From Diploptera punctata (Eukaryota > Arthropoda > Insecta > Blattodea > Blaberidae), in assembly GCA_030220185.1 (NCBI GenBank), contig JASPKZ010010274.1:186001-250000 (forward strand): a DNA stretch of 64,000 bases, read 5' to 3'. The position numbers and the translations under genes were made by a program. Below are positions 10,468 through 21,049 of the stretch, in pieces; the stretch's first letter is position 1; every line of letters begins with the position of its first letter. The notes under the pieces were generated by a model. It had not been told where the DNA came from. It was given only the letters and a program-made list of their open reading frames with translations, and searched no databases.

Positions 10468-10980
10468 GATATTTGAATTAAAACGTTTAATGAATGAAAT
10501 ACATTATTTTGACATTTGAATTAAATCGATGTTAATGTCGTTATTGTAAATTATTATGTTTACCACATTCAGGGTTTGTTCTAGGTAATTTCAATGACTT
10601 GCATTCAATAGAATATGATGCGCAGACATCTGCGCAAAAGCAACAGCCTCTAACAAGTATGTTTATAATGAATCATATGGAGTTTTACCATGGCTCAGCG
10701 CACACACAAGGACGTAGGCATAAGGCATCCCAATGCCCCGAGGATTCAGGGCGATAAAAGATGCCGAGAGTTCATACACCCGATAATGATTTTGTTTTTG
10801 TTAGAGTTTTCATTTTAGAAGATATTATTTGCTTTCCTCATTTATTTATTAGAAGAAGGTTTTAATTTATGATTTTATGTGTTTTGTGTGTGCATTAAAG
10901 TAATTAAAACTCAAATATAAAATGAAATATTAAACTATATTACAGGCGAAATGCTATTCCTATATTCAGTTTAAAAAAAA

Positions 10981-11063
10981 GTAGAACGGGAATCGAACCC
11001 GTGAAGTTACGAACGCAGATGATGTCTGTTAAATCTCTCGACCGCAGACACACACTAAGCCAA
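10981..11063 (-). promoter_or_regulatory. tRNA-like module, right end of copy A
   Basis: The minus strand has a GCGGTCGAGAGATTTAAC D-arm-like part and an ACGGG-TTCGATT-CCCGT T arm with a perfect 5-bp stem. A run of 8 T follows. Confidence 0.6.
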
Positions 11064-11226
11064 ACTCTCTCTTTCATGTTGCTTGAGTATGGACTGCGTT
11101 AACTAGCAAACAACCCAGTACAATTACTGAAAACTTGTTGAGTGACTACGGCTTCTGCGAGCGTTCATGAAGTTCGCCGATCGGTTGACAGTATCTGCGG
11201 ATGACTCATTTTTTTGTCTAAGGGTG

Positions 11227-11730
11227 AACGAGCAACTTTGACGGTAACGCGCGAAAAAACAGTCCTGTTTCGTCAGCGTTAAGAAAGTCTTTTAGGCGCG
11301 TATCCTGAAATTAGAGTATGCAGTTTTGGTTTCCACTCACTAATTATATTTTCGTCCACATCCTTTGATTTCCCACAAATTTCGTTCGAAACTACATTGT
11401 GTAGTCTTTTAAAACAATCCACAACCAACCTGAAGAAGCCTTGAAATCGTTATTGTCTAGGGTTATAGCAACATATAGAGCTAGACTATGGATCATCGAT
11501 CCGGAAATTTGGAAAATTTTTTGATCATGAACTTGTAAAACATCCCACACCTCATTGATGTTTTAATTTCCTTATTTTTTGTTGCTTCCCTTTTCGTTTC
11601 ACCATTTCTTTGCGTCTATTCATTCATTGTTTTTTCTTTGTGTTCTAAAATCTCATAAACTTGGGTTTTGCACAATTAAAGTTAGTAATTATTTCGCGTA
11701 CTAACAATTTGTTTAACTTCAATCACTTTC
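11227..11730 (-). pseudogene. Tigger-type transposase, fragment
   Basis: Minus-strand frames give LAITLDNNDFKASSGWL (CENP-B-type helix-turn-helix end), then ICGKSKDVDENIISEWK, then FLNADETGLFFRALPSKLL, the first catalytic Asp block of Tigger/Jerky transposases. At least two frameshifts separate these pieces. The protein is cut off by insertion of Tc1-like copy A at 11226. The second and third catalytic residues are not found on the other side, so the rest is deleted. Confidence 0.7.
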
Positions 11731-12439
11731 ATGTTTTTCTTTAATGACAAAGATACATACGATTTAGCCATCTTATTCCATAAATTCGGAACACTACCTG
11801 TGAAAAATACATGCACAATCGGTCTCAGATATTAAACTAATTTAAGATTATACAGTGCACTGGTTATTTGTAAGACAGATGTCACACTCCAAATATTTGT
11901 TAAGCAAATCTGTATTTCGTAAAACGGGTGTGCACTGTGGCCAAAGGAAAATTCCAGATACAAGTAGAAACTCTACTTCATCAGACGGCAGGAATAATCA
12001 TATATTTTTATTTCGCGTAATGGGAATTCAATGAAGTGCAAAGTAATATATTTCCTCTACCTTTCCGCCTTATAATCATTTTGTTTCATGAATTGTGTAG
12101 AAATATTCTTCCGTTTCCGCGTTGGACAGATTCCGTTTTATACAAAATAAATACACGTAAAATTATTATTATTTTGCCGGGACCAATAAATTCGTTCACA
12201 TTGGACAGATTTCCGGATTACACAAGTTTTATTTTATTATGTCGTTATATTCTGATCCCATAAAACACCACTTAATGTTGATATTGCAGATTTGCCCTTA
12301 TTTATTCTCTCCTTAATTTCAGAATCATTCTAAAAAGATAAAATAAGAAAGAATGTATTTAAACAAAAGATGAATGTTCAAAGTTCGATTGTGGATTTCA
12401 TTTATAAAAAAAACAAAATATTATGGTCTTGTTAAAATA

Positions 12440-12660
12440 ATGCTAAAGATAGATTGCCAAGAAGAATACAAGATTGAGTGAAATTTGTTAGAACAAGAAT
12501 AAGAAGAGTACCAAAAATAACTTGGATTGATATTTTGAGCAGCTTGAGGTAAAATGAATTGGACGTTGGAGATTGTAATGACAGAGAGATGTGCGGGAGA
12601 TTGACACGAAATTAATTGGGCGCAGGAAGATGCCGTGAAACATTTTGAAAACTACTAAAT
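12440..12660 (+). pseudogene. Possible LINE C-terminal remnant
   Basis: The frame piece RLPRRIQD...RIRRVPKITWIDILSSLR, followed by NDREMCGRLTRN, resembles the GRPKxTWxD...R end of LINE ORFs. Very short and broken; tentative. Confidence 0.3.
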
Positions 12661-12689
12661 AAATTAATTAACAAATAAATATATTAACG

Positions 12690-12770
12690 TTTAAACCGGG
12701 ATTTGAATCCGAGACCTTTAACTCTAATGTTAGCGCGAATCCATCTTCTCTATTCAGGCTCCCAGTGCAA
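12690..12770 (-). other. tRNA-like remnant (SINE head?)
   Basis: The minus strand shows GGTCTCGGATTCAAATCCCG, a well-formed B box/T arm, about 45 bp after a GAAGATGGATTCGCGC stretch. No body matching the named SINE types follows. Confidence 0.35.
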
Positions 12771-12774
12771 ACAT

Positions 12775-14294
12775 ACATTTTTATTTCGTTATATACAATT
12801 CTCTGTCGTAAGAAGCAGCGATACATCGTTCGCAGTGCCATAAAATATAAGAAAAAAATTACTTCATAACAGGAACATTTTTTTCTTCGGTTATTGTAAT
12901 TATTTGGACATATATCAATGAAGGCTGTTTATTGCTAAATGTCACAATTTGATTACAGGCTAACTACGTTACTTCACAGTCATGAACGAGTACAATTCGC
13001 TCATAGCAAATTACTTCGCATTAGCTGTAAACTTGTTTCAGAACAACAAATGTGGTAGCTAAATGACATTTGTTGACCTACTTACGACAGAACAATACTG
13101 TTTATTTGTAGGTATACACTCAAAGATTGGGGTTCGCTCTTCCCTACACCTGGAGAACAATGTAACTATTGTTGATTCATCATTTAACTATGATGTGTCA
13201 ATTTCACATTATAATGCTTGCAATCCCTTATTCTGATGTCAGTAGACTTGAGACGATGATGGAGAGTTTGATTCAGTACTGAGATACTCTCAATGTTCAT
13301 AACAATTAAGGCATTAAAACAGAGATGTGTAGTACAGCCTGCAGACACCAATACTGATTTGTTTAAGTATGAATAATTCTCTCTCCATAGACAATTTTTA
13401 TGAAGAATGCAGATTATTTATTCCCAGAATGTACTGCAAAAGTGGTAGAGTTTAACATCTCCGGTCTGTTGTGATTTCTTTGATAAACATTGCTGCATAA
13501 AAAATCTCAATACCGAAAGAGTTACTTCGAATTCTCTGACTATTTTTAAAAATATTATAAATATTTTAATGAAACATTTCACAACATTTTACACGCTCAT
13601 CTCTTTAACATCCTATACATAAAGAACGTCACTGCATGCTCTGTGACAAAATTACCGTGGTTTATAATTGTTTGGCTAATAATATTTATCATTGTATAAA
13701 AACATTCCTTTGTGAGGCTTACTAATTACGGGTCACATGCCAGCTGGAGGAAACTCCAGCACTTTTTACCTAGTTAATAGCACGAAAGCAGTATGTCAAT
13801 ATAGGATCTCCACAATAACGGGCCACATCATAACAAAACAAAAACTACGTTCAGTAAATTACGTTCAGGTTCGTACTTCATAGCCAGATAATTTTGGGGC
13901 TAAGAAAAAAATGTTCGTCAAAAGTTCAAACCAATATTTATAATAATATAACAACCATAACGACAAAGACATTTCAAAAATAATTTAAGAAAACTATGTA
14001 AACTAAGTGAATTCCTCATCTAGGGTTCGCTCAATTTTCTAGTTCATGGCATAGGTCTCTCTTTTGTTAATTAAACTCTTCATGTCTGGTTTCGTTGTGA
14101 GAAAACTAACATAGCGATTGGTATAAATATACGTAAATATCGGCTTACAAGTAAATCCCCAATTCTAATAGTAGGATTAACTGATGTTTATAGTAGGTCT
14201 AGTTTTATCTCAATAAGCATATATTAACAAGGAAACTTTCAACCATTGCATGCCAAAACCAACCTTAAAATATCACTCGGAGAAAGCTCTGATG
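12775..14294. other. Unassigned AT-rich stretch
   Basis: About 1.5 kb in which I recognise no coding motif, tRNA-like box, inverted repeat or copy of another repeat in the window. Confidence 0.5.
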
Positions 14295-14469
14295 TACACC
14301 CTTAAACAAAAAAAGAAATGTGTCATCCTCAGATTCAGTCAACCGATCGGGAAACTTCGTGAGCGATCGGAGAAGTCGTATTCACATCAACACGTTTTCA
14401 GTAATTTTGCTGGGTTGTTTGCTAGTCAACGCAGTGCACACTCAAGCAACATGAAAGAGATAGCTTGGC

Positions 14470-14549
14470 TTAGTGTGTTTCCGTGGTCGAGAGATTTAAC
14501 AGACATCATCTGCGTTCGTAACCTCACGGTTTCGATTCCCGTTCTACTT
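14470..14549 (+). promoter_or_regulatory. tRNA-like module, left end of copy B
   Basis: CCGTGGTCGAGAGATTTAAC, then a T-arm-like ACGGTTTCGATTCCCGT, then 9 T. Points inward. One base change weakens the T stem relative to copies A and D. Confidence 0.6.
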
Positions 14550-15074
14550 TTTTTTTAAACTAAATGTTAGAATAGCATTTCGCCTGTAATGTAGTTTCAT
14601 ATTTAATTTTATATTTGAGTTTTAATTGCATTAATGCACACACAAAACACATAAAAACATGAATTAAAACTTTCTTCTGATAAATAAATGAGGAAAGAAA
14701 ATAATATCTTCTAAAATGAAAACTTAAAAAAAAATCAATATCGGGTGTATGAATCCTCAGCATCCATTACCGTCCTCAATCTGCGGGGCATTGAGATTGT
14801 CTTGTTCCTATGCTCTTGTGTGCGCGCGCTGAGTCATGCTAAAACTCAATATGATTCATTATAAACAAACTTGTTAGAGGCTAATGCTTTTGCGTAGACA
14901 TCTGCGCATCACTGTCTATTGAATGCAATACATTGAAATTACCTAGATCAAAACCTTGCATGTGGTAAATATAATTGTTACAATAACGACATTAACATTG
15001 ATTTAATTCAAAAGTCAAAAATAAGGTGTTTATTTAATTCATAGAACATTTTAATACAAATATCACGAAAAACT

Positions 15075-15155
15075 GCATAATTGAGGACGCGAAACTGCGA
15101 CCATTATTAACAGAAACAGTGACTGCATGCTTTACCGCTGACCTAACAGGACACG
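15075..15155 (-). promoter_or_regulatory. tRNA-like module, right end of copy B
   Basis: The minus strand reads GTTAGGTCAGCGGTAAAGCA and, later, GTTTCGCGTCC. A run of 5 T follows. Points inward. Confidence 0.5.
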
Positions 15156-15305
15156 TAGGAGTGTCTTCGCTTCATGCCACATAACACAGTAGCTCAGGGA
15201 CTGCACTATTATGATTAGTTTCCTAGTTTGAACCCAGCGCTATGCCCAGTAGGACTTAGAAGAAATGTGCGTTCAAGAGATTACTCATTTTAGTGTCTAA
15301 GGGTG

Positions 15306-16019
15306 TTCCAAGTCGCGCGCCAAAGATTATCTGCAGTTTTATCTGCATGACACAGAAATCAAATCAAGAATCAATATCAACCCACTGTGATAAGTAGATG
15401 GTATCCCTTCTTGGGCAGAGTAGTATGGAGTGCGGCGGGGCAGGTTGTCAGGTTACCTAACCCACCAGGTCAAGGGGTTATATTACTTTCCTGTAGTTTA
15501 AGTGAGGAATTTTGCGCTGGATTTTATTGCGGCAGATAATATTTTTGGGCACGCTCTTGGTACATCACAACGCTTCTCTGGGAAAACGTTCAAGGTAAAT
15601 TTCGCCACGGAATGGTTGAAAGTTCCCTTGTGAGTTTGGTTGCAAAGAATCGAACATTAAGGCCAACAGAGCGATTTTTTGTTATTTTCGCTTCAGGTTA
15701 AACCTCACTCTTATTGGTATGATTTTGTTTGTTAACAGAGTCGACTCTACTTTTATAAATCGTAGGGTTTTGCAGAGAAATAAAAATGAAAATTGCGAAC
15801 GCTAGAGTGTTAATAGACATAAATAATCATTGTCATATTTTCGATTTTCGATGATTACTAGTAAATGTTTTTCATAAATATGTTCATGATAACCTCACTT
15901 ATTTCTTTAGAAATTCGCTATAATAAATATAATTATACGGACCGTCCTGTAATTAAATACATGAACTACTAACTTCGAGTCTGTTAACACGATGCCGTTT
16001 TCTTTTTCCAACGTGTCAA

Positions 16020-16050
<31 letters not shown>

Positions 16051-16394
16051 GGCCTATATACATATTGAAAATTAGTGTTTGATTTACTGGCGAAAACTTG
16101 TAATTGTTTATTATGTACAAATTATGAAGGTAATGCAATTTTAAAATTAATTATATTTCCTTGTTACAGCTGAAAAGTGCTGAAAATATTGAAAAAAGTA
16201 ATACTTTTAATTTCGTAGATATAGCGCAACGGTGATTATATTGCAAATTAAAAACTCATTTAGCACCGTACATGGTACAACAAGATACAAAAAAAAATCA
16301 GAATTTACGTAGATGAGTACTGCAACACTGCCATCGAAAGTTTATTTACTAATTTAAAAATATATACATTTATGTAGCAGTTGATAATTTTAGA
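15306..16394. other. Unassigned stretch with (TA)n
   Basis: Holds a (TA)n tract at about 16020-16047. A somewhat GC-richer part (15410-15620) has no recognised coding or RNA content. Confidence 0.45.
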
Positions 16395-16503
16395 AATTCA
16401 GAAGGAATTTAGCTATTGAGATTGTTCTCATGAAAATATGTTAAAGACATTTTACAGATCTTCACCGATCCTATATAGTTACACTAAAAATGTCTATCCA
16501 TTG

Positions 16504-16550
<47 letters not shown>

Positions 16551-17135
16551 TATTGCTCCAGCAGTCCTAATTTTTGTTTTATCGAAACTAAACTTGGCAC
16601 ATAGAACTTAATTAAAAGTAAGTTCTAGTTCGGTAATCAATAAAATCGGACTATTAGAGTAGGATATAACCAGAAACTAAAACTTAAAAATTGTCTAGCA
16701 GTTTCAATTTTACGTGTTTCACAGTGAAAGTGAGTGTATGTTGATAAAATAAACCTCGAAAAATATTCTCCAAACATCAGCGAAGTCGGATCATTAGAAG
16801 AGTGGTTTACCTGAAACCCGAAATTAAAATGTACTCTAGCCACTGCCACGTTTTGTTCGTCGCAATGTATACCTTACAGTGTAATTAACCCTTAAATTTG
16901 TAATGAATACCATTAAGACAAATAAGTTTAATTTTTTAAAATATTTTAATAAATTAATGGAAAAATTAAAATGCAGAATTTTTAAAAATTGTGTCACATT
17001 ATATAACAATATGCAAATATGTAATAATATGGTTATGCATGATTTGTTTTCACTGTTGTTCGACACTTTCCAATAAGCTGGCATCAGGAATTGAATTTCC
17101 CAAATTTAACAAAATAAATATATCTACAAAGTACG
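16395..17135 (+). repeat. Dispersed repeat family R, copy 1 (fullest)
   Basis: Contains the family's start (ATTGAGATTGTTCTCATGAA), a (TA)n block at 16507-16546, then TCCGTTATTGCTCCAGCAGT, AAATCGGACTATTAGA, a CTTAAAAATTGTCTAGC block, and a distal TTCGACACTTTCCAATAAGC block. Matching segments occur at 28.0, 36.8, 39.6 and 56.4 kb. No coding frame is conserved among copies and I could not identify terminal repeats, so the class is unknown. Confidence 0.6.
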
Positions 17136-17349
17136 ATCGTAATTGGAATTCGGTTAAGTGAAGCAGTTCCTGCGTGACGGGCTTTTCTATGGTGTAATCA
17201 TTGGAACGCAATTTCTTTTAAATGAGGTAATGACTAGTATTTTTCTTCAACCACGTTAACTTGGGTTATTATCGTCGCCCTTCAAAACTGGCCATTAATG
17301 AATGGGTCTACATATTTGCCGCAGAGGTCTCATTATACACCTTGAGGTT
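17136..17349. other. Unassigned spacer
   Basis: Shares only the phrase TTCCTGCGTGACGGGCTTTT with a similar phrase near 31105, perhaps another fragment of a dispersed repeat. Confidence 0.3.
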
Positions 17350-17465
17350 CTTCTAGGTTCCGGAACTTCACGGTTTTGTTTCATTTCCTCAGGAATTTTA
17401 CGCCCTTAAATATCCATCGAACTCGGCCGAGTTTGAATTAGCAAAAGTGAGATATGATAACCACT
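17350..17465 (-). mobile_element. SINE type 3, fragment
   Basis: CCATCGAACTCGGCCGAGTTTG and its flanks parallel the CTATCGACCCCGGCCGGGTTTG region of the SINE at 45690-45968, including the spacing to the following AAAACCACTA-like end. Diverged. Confidence 0.45.
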
Positions 17466-17840
17466 ATAACTAACTCACTGGTACTATCGAACCTATAGGT
17501 TCATGACCGCGCGGACATAAGCTCTCCGTACAAACTATCCTTAGATATTTTCCAATCATTCTCTGAACAATATACTTCCCTTAAATCATGGTTAATGTTA
17601 TTTTTCACCTCATTCTTGGTTTACCAACTGGGCATTTTCCCTCTGGTATTCCTATACTAAGCTCCCATGCATGTCTTTCATTCCCCTTTCGTGCCACATG
17701 TCCTGCCTATCGCAGTCTACGAGACATAACTATTCTTATTATATCTGGCTTCTGTCCATCTCTGTTTGGTTCAAACATCTTCTCAATAACTTTATTTTCA
17801 AATACTGGTAATGACAACCACTATTCCACCCGGAATTGAC
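17466..17840 (-). pseudogene. LINE (LRVR-tail lineage) C-terminal fragment
   Basis: Reverse complement of the same region as 61684-62250: the block for KLLVGKPEGKRPVGRPRMRW lies at 17600-17660, preceded by the RRLRWAGHVxRMG block. It ends at the left with CTCACTGGTACTATCGAACC, the common 3' end of this lineage. Diverged and frameshifted, with no RT. Confidence 0.7.
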
Positions 17841-18194
17841 TTTGTGTGCTCCTAATCCAACATAATATGTTGTATTTTAATAAATACCTCAAAAATAACA
17901 TTCATACGAGGTATTTTATGTGATATAAATATATGTTGCTTATAAGAAAAAAAAGTTTGATAGGAAGTCCTTTAATACACAAAGGTCAAATAAATAGTCC
18001 AAAAGCTGTACCCATAATGAGAACCGCTTATGTACCTCATGAGATTACTCAAATTTTTATTCATATCAAACATATATGTAGGTTAAGTAATCGTCTCATT
18101 CTGTGTTAAAACTTTTCTTAACAAGTAAGTTCAACAAGCAAAAATTAGAAGACAATATCAACGTAACACATTTTCAGATTGCCTTGTGACGTAG
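17841..18194. other. Unassigned stretch
   Basis: AT-rich; no recognised content. Confidence 0.4.
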
Positions 18195-18375
18195 ACCACC
18201 GCTGTAGTTGATAACGTCGTTGCCTGTTACTGAGCAGGCCGGGTTCGATCCCTGGTTGGGATAAATTTCTTGCATGACATTTTTTCTTTTTGGTTCTGAG
18301 TTTTAAGACAATTTTCGAGAAACGTTAAAGCCCAAACAGACCACAAACATAATTTTGCCTTCCAATTCGCCTCGT
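18195..18375 (+). mobile_element. SINE type 1, diverged copy
   Basis: The head ACCACCGCTGTAGTTGATAA and the B box GGGTTCGATCCCTGGTTGGG, followed by a degraded TTTTTCTTTTTGGTTCTGAG and AAAGCCCAAACAGACC, match the 27.3-kb copy in order. The 3' body after about 18360 is lost. Confidence 0.6.
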
Positions 18376-19039
18376 TTATGTACGTATGTGTGAGTGAATG
18401 GTATGTCTAGTCTTATATACGGGGAGGACCTACATTTTAATGTACTATTAGAAAAGTATGTACGTGATTCTAAGTTAAAAATCTTCTCCCTCAGTCCATT
18501 TCATCCTAAGATCTTGAGTGCATGGAGTACGTAAAAGTACCTAGAAGTGGGAAGTTAAACTAAGAATAAGAAATTATTTACTTATTTAGTTATTGATTCT
18601 TAATCAGTAGTGGTTCGGTGGCACAAATGGTTAGAAACCCATCCTCTAATCCCAGAACCCTCTTTCGCATCTATCACCATGTCGAGTACGTAGTGAAATA
18701 ATCAGGGCAAGGAAAACTTTCTCTCGAATTTCTCATGTTTTATCCTGCCAAAAATTCGTTTAACAAATTCTCCATAATCGTGTCATCAATATAGCCTATA
18801 TTAATTACATTTTACTGTTCCTGTTATGATGTGACAGGTCTACTTAATCACCCTTCTACATCACATACCTTGAATACGAGTTTCCTCCTATCTCTCGACC
18901 TGCTAATACGCTGGAAATGAGTAGAGGGATTATAGCTTTTTCTCAACAACATGCTCAAGCATTTTTATTCTGGAAAGACCAAGGAATCCCCACTAACGTA
19001 TTCTCTCCTCTTGTGAGATTATAATGTTCTTAGGGTATT
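18376..19039. other. Unassigned stretch
   Basis: No recognised gene or repeat. A polypyrimidine-rich part near 18840-18900 shows no coding motif. Confidence 0.4.
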
Positions 19040-19066
19040 CTGAAGGAATGAACCTATTGAGATTGT

Positions 19067-19102
<36 letters not shown>

Positions 19103-19191
19103 TTGTTTTACAAATCTCCACCAACCCTATCTAGTTAGAAGAAACCGAAAATGTCCATGACCAAACTTTACCTATTACACGTCCACATTAT

Positions 19192-19200
<9 letters not shown>
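19040..19200 (+). repeat. Family R, copy 2 (partial), with (TA)n
   Basis: GAACCTATTGAGATTGTTCTC is followed by a (TA)n tract at 19069-19101, then TTTACAAATCTCCACCAACC and GAAAATGTCCATGACCAAA, as in the copy at 39605-39720. A second (TA)n follows at 19198-19231. Confidence 0.55.
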
Positions 19201-19236
<36 letters not shown>

Positions 19237-19276
19237 ATATTATAAATATATTTTTGACATTTGACAATGAAGGCAA

Positions 19277-19396
19277 ATATGATATGAAAAGAAAAAAGAA
19301 TGCTTGAGTCGGGATTTGAACTCGAGTCTCTAAAGTACTTTAGAGACTCGAGTTCAAATCCCGACTCAAGCATTCTTTTTTCTTTTCATATCATAT
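19277..19396. repeat. 120-bp perfect palindrome containing a tRNA T-arm-like motif
   Basis: The two 60-bp arms are exact reverse complements meeting at AAAGT|ACTTT (19336/19337), with no spacer. Each arm reads outward as GAGTTCAAATCCCGACTCAA followed by a TTCTTTTTTCTTTTC tract, that is a B box-like motif and a T run. Both flanks are (TA)n or TA-rich. It may be a head-to-head duplication of a tRNA-related 3' end, or an assembly or replication fold-back. Confidence 0.9.
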
Positions 19397-19411
19397 ATAT
19401 ATATATATATA

Positions 19412-19497
19412 TAGTGATTCAAAAATGTTGCGCACAAAATTCAGGAGCTTATATAAGGGTCGAAATACAACAACTTTTCATTAGTAACTTATGGTCT
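19412..19497 (+). mobile_element. Solo end of mariner-type transposon
   Basis: GTGATTCAAAAATG...GGGTCGAAATACAACAAC...AACTTATGGTCTGG matches the reverse complement of 27112-27200 at the right end of the transposon at 25714-27205. It sits directly after (TA)n and abuts a LINE fragment. No internal sequence remains. Confidence 0.55.
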
Positions 19498-19990
19498 GGA
19501 GTTAAGCTGAAAATATATAAAACTATTATTATATCAGATATATGGGTGCAAAACATGGACTCGTACTTTAAGGGTGTAAATGAGATTACAAATGAGAATG
19601 AGAATAAAGTTCTTAGGAAAATGTTTGGACCAAAGAGAGATGAACAGACAGGTGAATGGAGAATACTACATAACAATGAACTACATGGTCTTTGTAGGAA
19701 GCCCGATATAATAAGAACAGTTAAGTCTCATAGACTGCGATGGGCAGCACATGTTGCGTGCATGGGGAATGAAACACGTGCATGGAAGCTTCTTGTAGGA
19801 AAGCCAGAGGGAAAACGCGTAGTTGGTAGACCAAGAATGAGGTGGGAGAATAAACATCAACTATGATTTGAGGGAAGTAGATTATAGAGGGAACGATTGG
19901 AAAGCATTAGCTCAGGATAGTGATGTATGCAGAGCTTATGTCTGCTCGGTCATGAACATACGGGTTCGATAGTGCCAGTGAGTGAGTAAG
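19498..19990 (+). pseudogene. LINE (LRVR-tail lineage) C-terminal fragment
   Basis: Frame 19500-19863 reads VKLKIYKTIIISDIW...ENKVLRKMFGPKRDEQTGEW...HRLRWAAHVACMGNETRAWK...GRPRMRWEN, then shifts frame and continues NINYDLREVDY...MNIRVR to a stop near 19970. It equals the last ~170 codons of the LINE at 61.7-62.3 kb. The conserved LYGCETW is here changed to WVQNMDS. It ends with GTGCCAGTGAGTGAGTAAG, the lineage's AAGT-type tail. It is 5'-truncated inside the mariner end. Confidence 0.8.
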
Positions 19991-20115
19991 TAAGTAGTAG
20001 TAGTAGTAGTAGGACTTTATTAGACAAAAAAGTAAGATATTTACAATATTATTTACAAATATGGGTCGCACGGGCAGTAAGCCGTACGTGCTGTTGACAG
20101 TCCGTTACAATAAAG
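19991..20115 (-). mobile_element. Possible LINE/SINE 3' end with (CTA)n tail
   Basis: The minus strand reads ...TTTTTTGTCTAATAAAGTCC followed by (TAC)n, an AATAAA signal next to a simple tail typical of retroposon 3' ends. The body upstream is too short to assign. Confidence 0.35.
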
Positions 20116-20149
20116 TAATAATTGGTACTAGTGTAAAGAAAAATAAACA

Positions 20150-20462
20150 AAAACAGCAATAACATTACAATTACACAAAGAAAACACAATAAAAATATTA
20201 CAATTAAATAATAACACAATAGCATTATACACTAAAAACATTAACATTACAATTACATAAAGAAAACACAATAATATTACAATTAAGTAATAACACAATA
20301 GCAATAACATTACAATTACATAAAGAAAACACAATAATAATATTACAATTAAATAATAACACAATAGCATTATACACTAAAAACATTAACATTACAATTA
20401 CATGAAGAAAACACAATAATATTACAATTAGGTAATAACACAATAGCATTATACACTAAAAA
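20150..20462. repeat. AT-rich minisatellite with alternating 82/64-bp units
   Basis: The phrase ACATAAAGAAAACACAATA recurs at about 20173, 20255, 20319 and 20400, that is with spacings of 82, 64 and 81 bp, making a ~145-bp higher-order period. The pattern resumes at 25648-25712 after the foldback element, so it was the target of that insertion. Confidence 0.85.
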
Positions 20463-20911
20463 AATAAATAATAGTTTTAAGAAACTAAAACAACACGCTT
20501 TATCAGAAAACCGAACTAAACAAATGAAAATAATTTTAATTTCCAACACGCTTGGGGTACATAGTTTTACCATCAAAAGCGTGGGGTGCTCTTTATGATT
20601 TTTACATTTTCTTCTTAGAGACTTTACTTTTACCAATATCAGTTTATTATCAAATATATTAATTGATAAAGATCACCCCACGCTTTTGATGGTAAAATTA
20701 TTTATCCCAAGCGTGTTGGAAATTAAAATTATTTTCATTTGTTTAGTTCGGTTTTCTGATATAGCGTGTTGTTTTAGTTTTTTAAAACTATTATTTATTT
20801 ATTTATTTATTTATTAGTTTTAATATTTTACAGAATGATATAAAAATGTAAATATCTTTAAATTTGATACAATTGTAGTATGAGCTAAAAGTAATACTTT
20901 TCTAAAAAAAA

Positions 20912-21003
20912 TCCTCCTAGCCGGATTTGAACCAGCGACCTATGGATTACTGAAATTATATACTACTAGAGTTCACCGCTCTACCAACTGAGCTCTTACA
21001 ACT
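20912..21003 (-). other. Intron-containing tRNA-Tyr-like relic in X1
   Basis: The minus strand reads AGCTCAGTTGGTAGAGCGGT (D arm), an anticodon-region GAACTCTAGTAG, an intron-like AT-rich insert, TAATCCATAGGTCG and GCTGGTTCAAATCCGGC (T arm with a 5-bp stem). A run of 8 T follows. The order is that of insect tRNA-Tyr(GUA) with its intron, though GTA is mutated to CTA here. The acceptor 5' half does not pair with the 3' half, so it is not a functional tRNA. Confidence 0.65.
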
Positions 21004-21049
21004 ATTGACTAAAAAGTCGACAAGTCCGCAACCTATTATACGAGTTTTC

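Larger units (their letters stand above)
10225..11226 (+). mobile_element. Tc1-like element copy A, internally deleted, tRNA-like modules at both ends
   Basis: The left end CACCTTTTGACAAAAAAAAC after TA and the right end in reverse complement CACCCTTAGACAAAAAAATG match the ends of copies B, C and D. The right-hand TA has decayed to AA. Each subterminal region holds a tRNA-like module pointing inward. The transposase is reduced to the first ~10 codons (MAQRTHKDVG, about 10690) joined to the extreme C-terminal region (NAPRIQGDKRC). That leaves a 1002-bp non-autonomous element closely resembling copy B in size and junction. Confidence 0.8.
10038..12236 (-). mobile_element. Tigger-like DNA transposon, split by Tc1-like copy A
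   Basis: The left end CAGTAAAACGTGTTCAAAGC after TA and the GGGACCAATTTTT block correspond, in reverse, to GGGACCAATAAATTCG...CCGGATTACACAAGTTTTA near 12179-12236. This defines a pogo/Tigger-type element with diverged ends. Inside, the minus strand encodes a broken Tigger transposase (11227-11730). The 1002-bp Tc1-like copy A lies within it at 10225-11226, cutting the transposase just after a DETGLFFRALPSK motif. The right boundary is approximate because that terminus is diverged. Confidence 0.6.
14297..15305 (-). mobile_element. Tc1-like element copy B, internally deleted, tRNA-like modules at both ends
   Basis: The left end CACCCTTAAACAAAAAAAG after TA and the right end (reverse complement CACCCTTAGACACTAAAATG, flank decayed to TT) define a 1009-bp element in the opposite orientation to copy A. 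On the minus strand a remnant MTQRAHT start (about 14840) joins to NAPQIEDGNGC, so nearly all the transposase is missing. The junction resembles that of copy A. Both ends carry the tRNA-like modules described separately. Confidence 0.8.

Noticed and set aside
11853..11939. Small inverted-repeat element (ACAGTGCAC ... GTGCACTGT)
   Set aside because: Matching ends are only about 9 bp and it lies inside the Tigger element; likely chance.
19300..19866. 188-codon frame starting MLESGFELES
   Set aside because: It crosses the palindrome, a TA tract, a mariner end and a LINE fragment; only the last part (LINE) is real coding relic.
20460..20800. LTR retrotransposon or solo LTR
   Set aside because: The repeats are inverted, not direct, and no TG...CA termini, primer-binding site or gag/pol motif is seen.
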